NCBI GenBank assembly: GCA_913057785.1 | Contig: CAJXPD010000004.1 | Location: forward strand, 25,835 to 89,834 | Length of the DNA: 64,000 nucleotides | Origin: an uncultured Lewinella sp. | Lineage (GTDB): Bacteria > Bacteroidota > Bacteroidia > Chitinophagales > Saprospiraceae | Reading direction: 5' to 3' | The notes under the pieces: generated by a model | What the model was told of the DNA's origin: nothing | Database searches by the model: none | What the model saw: the letters and a program-made list of their open reading frames with translations, nothing else | Shown: piece by piece, positions 61,901 to 64,000 of the stretch | Layout of the letters: each line of letters begins with the position of its first letter | How positions within the stretch are numbered: the stretch's first letter is position 1 | Position numbers and translations under genes: made by a program

Positions 61901-64000
61901 AGAAAGGCCAGGCCGCTTCCTCCCAGCGAAACGATCAGGTTGTCATCACACACAGCGGTGGGTTCTTGATCATCATTGGTGCATAGGGGAAAATCAGCGA
62001 TGCTTTGATTTCCGCATTCATCTGTTACGCGATAACGAACGAGGTGACAACCTAGGGGAAGTATTACTGTGCGGTTAGAGTCGGCGGGGATGGTGATCAG
62101 GACTTCTTCTGAACCATCATCCAACAGTATTTGGGTTTCTACCACCCAATCAGAACAGTTGTCACTTACATCCGGCAAAGGAATAGTAAGTTCAGCTTCG
62201 CAATGCAAGGCGCTGGTCTCAAAATCGAGGTCAGAAAGATCCGCATCCACTTTGGGAGCTGCATTGTCCTCTAGGAAAATCACCTGATCGTAAAAAACTG
62301 GATTACCTGGATCACATTCGTCATAAAAGAACCAACGTCGATTGAAGACTCGAGATCCGCCACAGCTGGTCATGGCCATTTGATCATCATAGGTTGCAGT
62401 TAGGTTGCAGATGGACGGGCTAAGGGCAAAGGCACCCGAAAAAGTTCGTATCATTGGAAATCCGGTGAAATCTGGTGTTGGATTTCCTTCGTCATTTACG
62501 GGAAAGTCTTCATCACAATAAACAGTGATGAACTTACTAGGCGGAATAATATCACTTTGTTGCAAGGTGTTTAAAGTGATGGTTTGATCACAAGTAGTTT
62601 CATTGCCATTCTCATCCATTACGGTAAACTCACGATGAATGACTTTTGGGAAACAGTCCCCATTTTCAATTAATTCATCAATAAAAAAGAAGTCAACTTC
62701 TGAGCAATTGTCGCTTGCTTCTGGTTCCCCGGTATAGAGCAACGTTTCTTCTCTTTGTAGAAAAGAGGTATCATCAGTACAATATAATGGATGTACTAAT
62801 TCTTCTTCAGTGGTTAGTAAGGAGTCGATTCGACCGGCTCCTGTTCCATAAATGGCCCAGGAGTAATCACCTTCTGTCAGTGGGTTTGCGGAACTAGTCA
62901 AGACAGTATAGAGTTTCCCCGCTTCGAGAAAAGCTGAGAAGCCAATTACATTCGGTTCGCCAACAAAGAAACCTTTACCATTATCGTGCTTTCTTCCCAA
63001 TGCGGCATATCCTTGACAGGGGCCATTGAAAGCATTGAACTCACCTGGAAATAATATGGCTAGGCCCTTTCCAAAGTCTGCCATGAATTCAAAGGTGAAA
63101 AGGTCGCTCGTAGTCGGGCGGATGGTATCCAAATCGAAATAATGAAATCCCCCGATGGTATCAATTTGGTCAAGTAGGCATGAAAAGTTAGCGGGTATAA
63201 AACTGGCATCACTATCAGCCAAGTCTCCTTCCAAAAATTGGATCGACTGTTCAACCGTAACGGAGGTGATTGCTTCAGGGCACTCGGATTCTGGATTGGT
63301 ATTGTCCACTACTTCTATTCTACCCATAGTGGAAAGCCCTCCAGCAACCGAACTCACTAGTACCATCAAGGTTTCACCGGCATACTCTCCAGTAACTGTG
63401 TTGCCAATCGGTACTCCATCGGGATCCAAGATATTTACGAGATAGTCCGTATCGATACAAGGATAAGTCCCTTCCAATATCATGTCGGGTACAATCACCG
63501 AGGCACAATCTGGCCCTAGCGGAACCTGAACTTTGAAGTTAGCTGCAAGAGAAGGAACACCTAATACTTCAACCTTGCGAACAAGGGTATAGATACAGCC
63601 AGGATCAGCTAAGTCATCCGAGGTAGCTTCCCCTGCATCAAAAGTATAAGTCACCTCATGTGTACCTGCACCTAATTCAAAAGGACTAAAAGTATTGGCT
63701 AGATCTCCATTAATTCTGAATTCACCAGTGCCAACAGCCCCATCCAGATCAACTTCCAACAAGGTCGGCAAGCTCGTAATGCAGTATTCATCTAGCAGGT
63801 TGACAAACTGAGGATCTGGGTAAGTGCAGTTAGCTTCTGCTTTCAACTCACTATCAATCCCATTCGCCACCACAACGGAGAAGCCTTCACCTTCCACATG
63901 ACGGACTGGTAATTGATAGAGCCCATCGCTCACTTCAGGTATAACTACTCCGTCAGTTATAGCAGTAGGAACTTCAGGAGGTGCGGCACTATCATCTGTG
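58981..64000 (-). CDS. Giant T9SS-exported protein with repeat domains, CarboxypepD, dockerin-like and cohesin-like parts (5' end off window)
   Basis: The frame stays open to the right edge. The track start is only an internal GTG, so the N-terminus is missing; at least 1,670 residues are visible. Most are beta-rich repeats with regular cysteines and the 'DNCS/DECGN' HYR-like pattern ('VSDNCSDWVVETQI', 'YRVTDECGNQSIADFP'). From about residue 1240: a CarboxypepD-regulatory part ('GVMLEIGEEMPMYGPTNLQGNYLLENL'). Then a dockerin-like pair ('STIDLVIISRHILG', 'DVNHSNTVTTLDVVLLRQLILG'). Then a cohesin-like sandwich ('EVVTVQLRSKQLQKILGFQGTLQFDPDALLWEG'). The final 80 residues are a T9SS type A sorting tail ('NRPNPFSQETIIPFYLPKAG' to 'LTQKMILKK'). 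Probably a cell-surface adhesin or matrix protein. Confidence 0.85.
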   Translation of the reverse strand, partial: TDDSAAPPEVPTAITDGVVIPEVSDGLYQLPVRHVEGEGFSVVVANGIDSELKAEANCTYPDPQFVNLLDEYCITSLPTLLEVDLDGAVGTGEFRINGDLANTFSPFELGAGTHEVTYTFDAGEATSDDLADPGCIYTLVRKVEVLGVPSLAANFKVQVPLGPDCASVIVPDMILEGTYPCIDTDYLVNILDPDGVPIGNTVTGEYAGETLMVLVSSVAGGLSTMGRIEVVDNTNPESECPEAITSVTVEQSIQFLEGDLADSDASFIPANFSCLLDQIDTIGGFHYFDLDTIRPTTSDLFTFEFMADFGKGLAILFPGEFNAFNGPCQGYAALGRKHDNGKGFFVGEPNVIGFSAFLEAGKLYTVLTSSANPLTEGDYSWAIYGTGAGRIDSLLTTEEELVHPLYCTDDTSFLQREETLLYTGEPEASDNCSEVDFFFIDELIENGDCFPKVIHREFTVMDENGNETTCDQTITLNTLQQSDIIPPSKFITVYCDEDFPVNDEGNPTPDFTGFPMIRTFSGAFALSPSICNLTATYDDQMAMTSCGGSRVFNRRWFFYDECDPGNPVFYDQVIFLEDNAAPKVDADLSDLDFETSALHCEAELTIPLPDVSDNCSDWVVETQILLDDGSEEVLITIPADSNRTVILPLGCHLVRYRVTDECGNQSIADFPLCTNDDQEPTAVCDDNLIVSLGGSGLAFLDAEDVNEGSEDNCNIQDLLIRRMYERDPETCDSIEAYWTERGEEIPFNCCDAGQMVMVELTITDIFGNDNRCMTFVSVTDKADPDCTPPDDIAVTCSFLAQDFDPTDTTQLAALFGYPTGSDNCGSFTTSELAPIVNLDACGAGTIERFFVLTDDFGNSSEDECKQTVSIAAAPGYSIKFPKDVFQECSDPVVDTLEIIQQGCESLIISVKDEVFQTSEACKKIFRTYRVEDQCIHTDSSDPVIISRNEDCDEEEGEEAVWVIISNDTAFVDRDGDPYNAIPSQDQVGDSCGGVNPEGHWRTAASTGYWEYTQEIVIFDLVAPSVELEPDTLFCTNNLDNCSGFVDLQFTVTEACSPEGTNIRAWIDMDEDGNLDGEIPAEDILGIFPTYRITGDFPMGEHSFLIQVTDGCDNPFSIEAPFEVVDCQVNIPSCRIPFSVELLPQDPIIDADGDGDLDLAALSILATSILAANIDDCSGPVRFSIHKSIDIDNGQVIPDPNEEAIVLTCDDVDEMVEVQVYAWDSADNPIQIQPDGTTGGPNYSFCTTTISVINSEAICNPNPLVSFSGEVMTDELEPVQGVMLEIGEEMPMYGPTNLQGNYLLENLDATDQYVIRPELNYDFNNGVSTIDLVIISRHILGDHQLGSPYKIIAADVNHSNTVTTLDVVLLRQLILGIRDNFGGNTSWRFVDADYQFPRPENPWSETFPESIKVDAPQGDQEHLDFIAVKVGDINGNAVPNRLEGLEPRQSDVSFPFELENQEIRRGEVVTVQLRSKQLQKILGFQGTLQFDPDALLWEGLEPGVLKEEHMNLREVDFGLIPFSWNIEDDVSDEIVGSFRFRAQKDGQLKDWLDVSNRITPVEVYLKGGQEGVLKLSFLTPGSTEGIETMQLMQNRPNPFSQETIIPFYLPKAGAATLSFFDLNGRLIHRINGMYDHGYHEVAVDASQLQVEGLIYYRLESDDLSLTQKMILKK

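Overview
The window reads as chromosome of a Bacteroidota bacterium, most likely in the Saprospiraceae/Lewinella lineage. The evidence is several proteins with Por-type (T9SS) C-terminal sorting domains, a very long ORF with carboxypeptidase-regulatory, dockerin-like and cohesin-like parts before such a tail, LytTR/LytS two-component genes, PadR plus 'prefix-domain' ABC permeases, and A/T-rich start-codon contexts with little Shine-Dalgarno signal. The lineage is inferred from gene content; no rRNA or other phylogenetic marker is present. I saw no tRNA, rRNA, CRISPR array, transposase or integrase.

Layout. 1-6.3 kb: the end of a T9SS cargo gene, two membrane proteins (DUF4173, DUF1361), a Coq4-like protein, a winged-helix regulator with a membrane protein, an M28 peptidase and a small lipoprotein. 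6.6-12.8 kb: a compact co-directional cluster for a contractile injection system (unknown 410-aa protein, sheath, tube, VgrG-like spike, PAAR tip, and a short protein matching only the C-terminal domain of CIS tape-measure proteins). Baseplate wedge, LysM, tail terminator, ATPase and effector genes are not seen in the window. 13-24.6 kb: DUF2071, a barrel outer-membrane protein, a class-III aminotransferase, an unknown membrane protein, a GH25 lysozyme lipoprotein, a DUF1800/DUF1501 pair, two tandem secreted thioredoxin-fold proteins and an OmpA-family protein. 25-33.9 kb: ThiL, a glutaminyl-cyclase-like M28 lipoprotein, a tandem pair of Cys-motif/TM/CarboxypepD/T9SS-tail proteins (the first frameshifted), an RND/MMPL exporter, a 52-aa membrane protein missing from the ORF track, and an FG-GAP/ASPIC-UnbV protein.

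34-48.7 kb: a LytS/LytTR pair, a PhoPQ-related lipoprotein, an MFS transporter, a PadR plus FtsX-type permease operon preceded by a 26-bp direct repeat, LysE, YjbQ, DUF3500, a steroid 5-alpha-reductase-like protein, a membrane LytTR regulator, a cupin protein, a hypothetical, and a DsbA-DoxX pair. 48.9-64 kb: a VIT/VWA protein, two secreted hypotheticals (one with caspase-fold-like His and Cys motifs), a di-haem peroxidase, a non-canonical Nramp transporter, a membrane AraC regulator, an S41 peptidase, and the 3' part of a giant T9SS-exported protein that runs off the right edge.

Many genes encode envelope or secreted products: lipoproteins, Sec and Tat cargo, T9SS cargo, barrels and exporters. 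Rho-independent terminators with strong stems separate most convergent units. The item most worth follow-up is the reduced contractile injection cluster with its domain-only tape measure. Next are the shared 23-bp operator-like element linking the winged-helix regulator operon to the Coq4-like gene, the PadR-proximal 26-bp repeat, and the frameshifted T9SS-tail paralogue.
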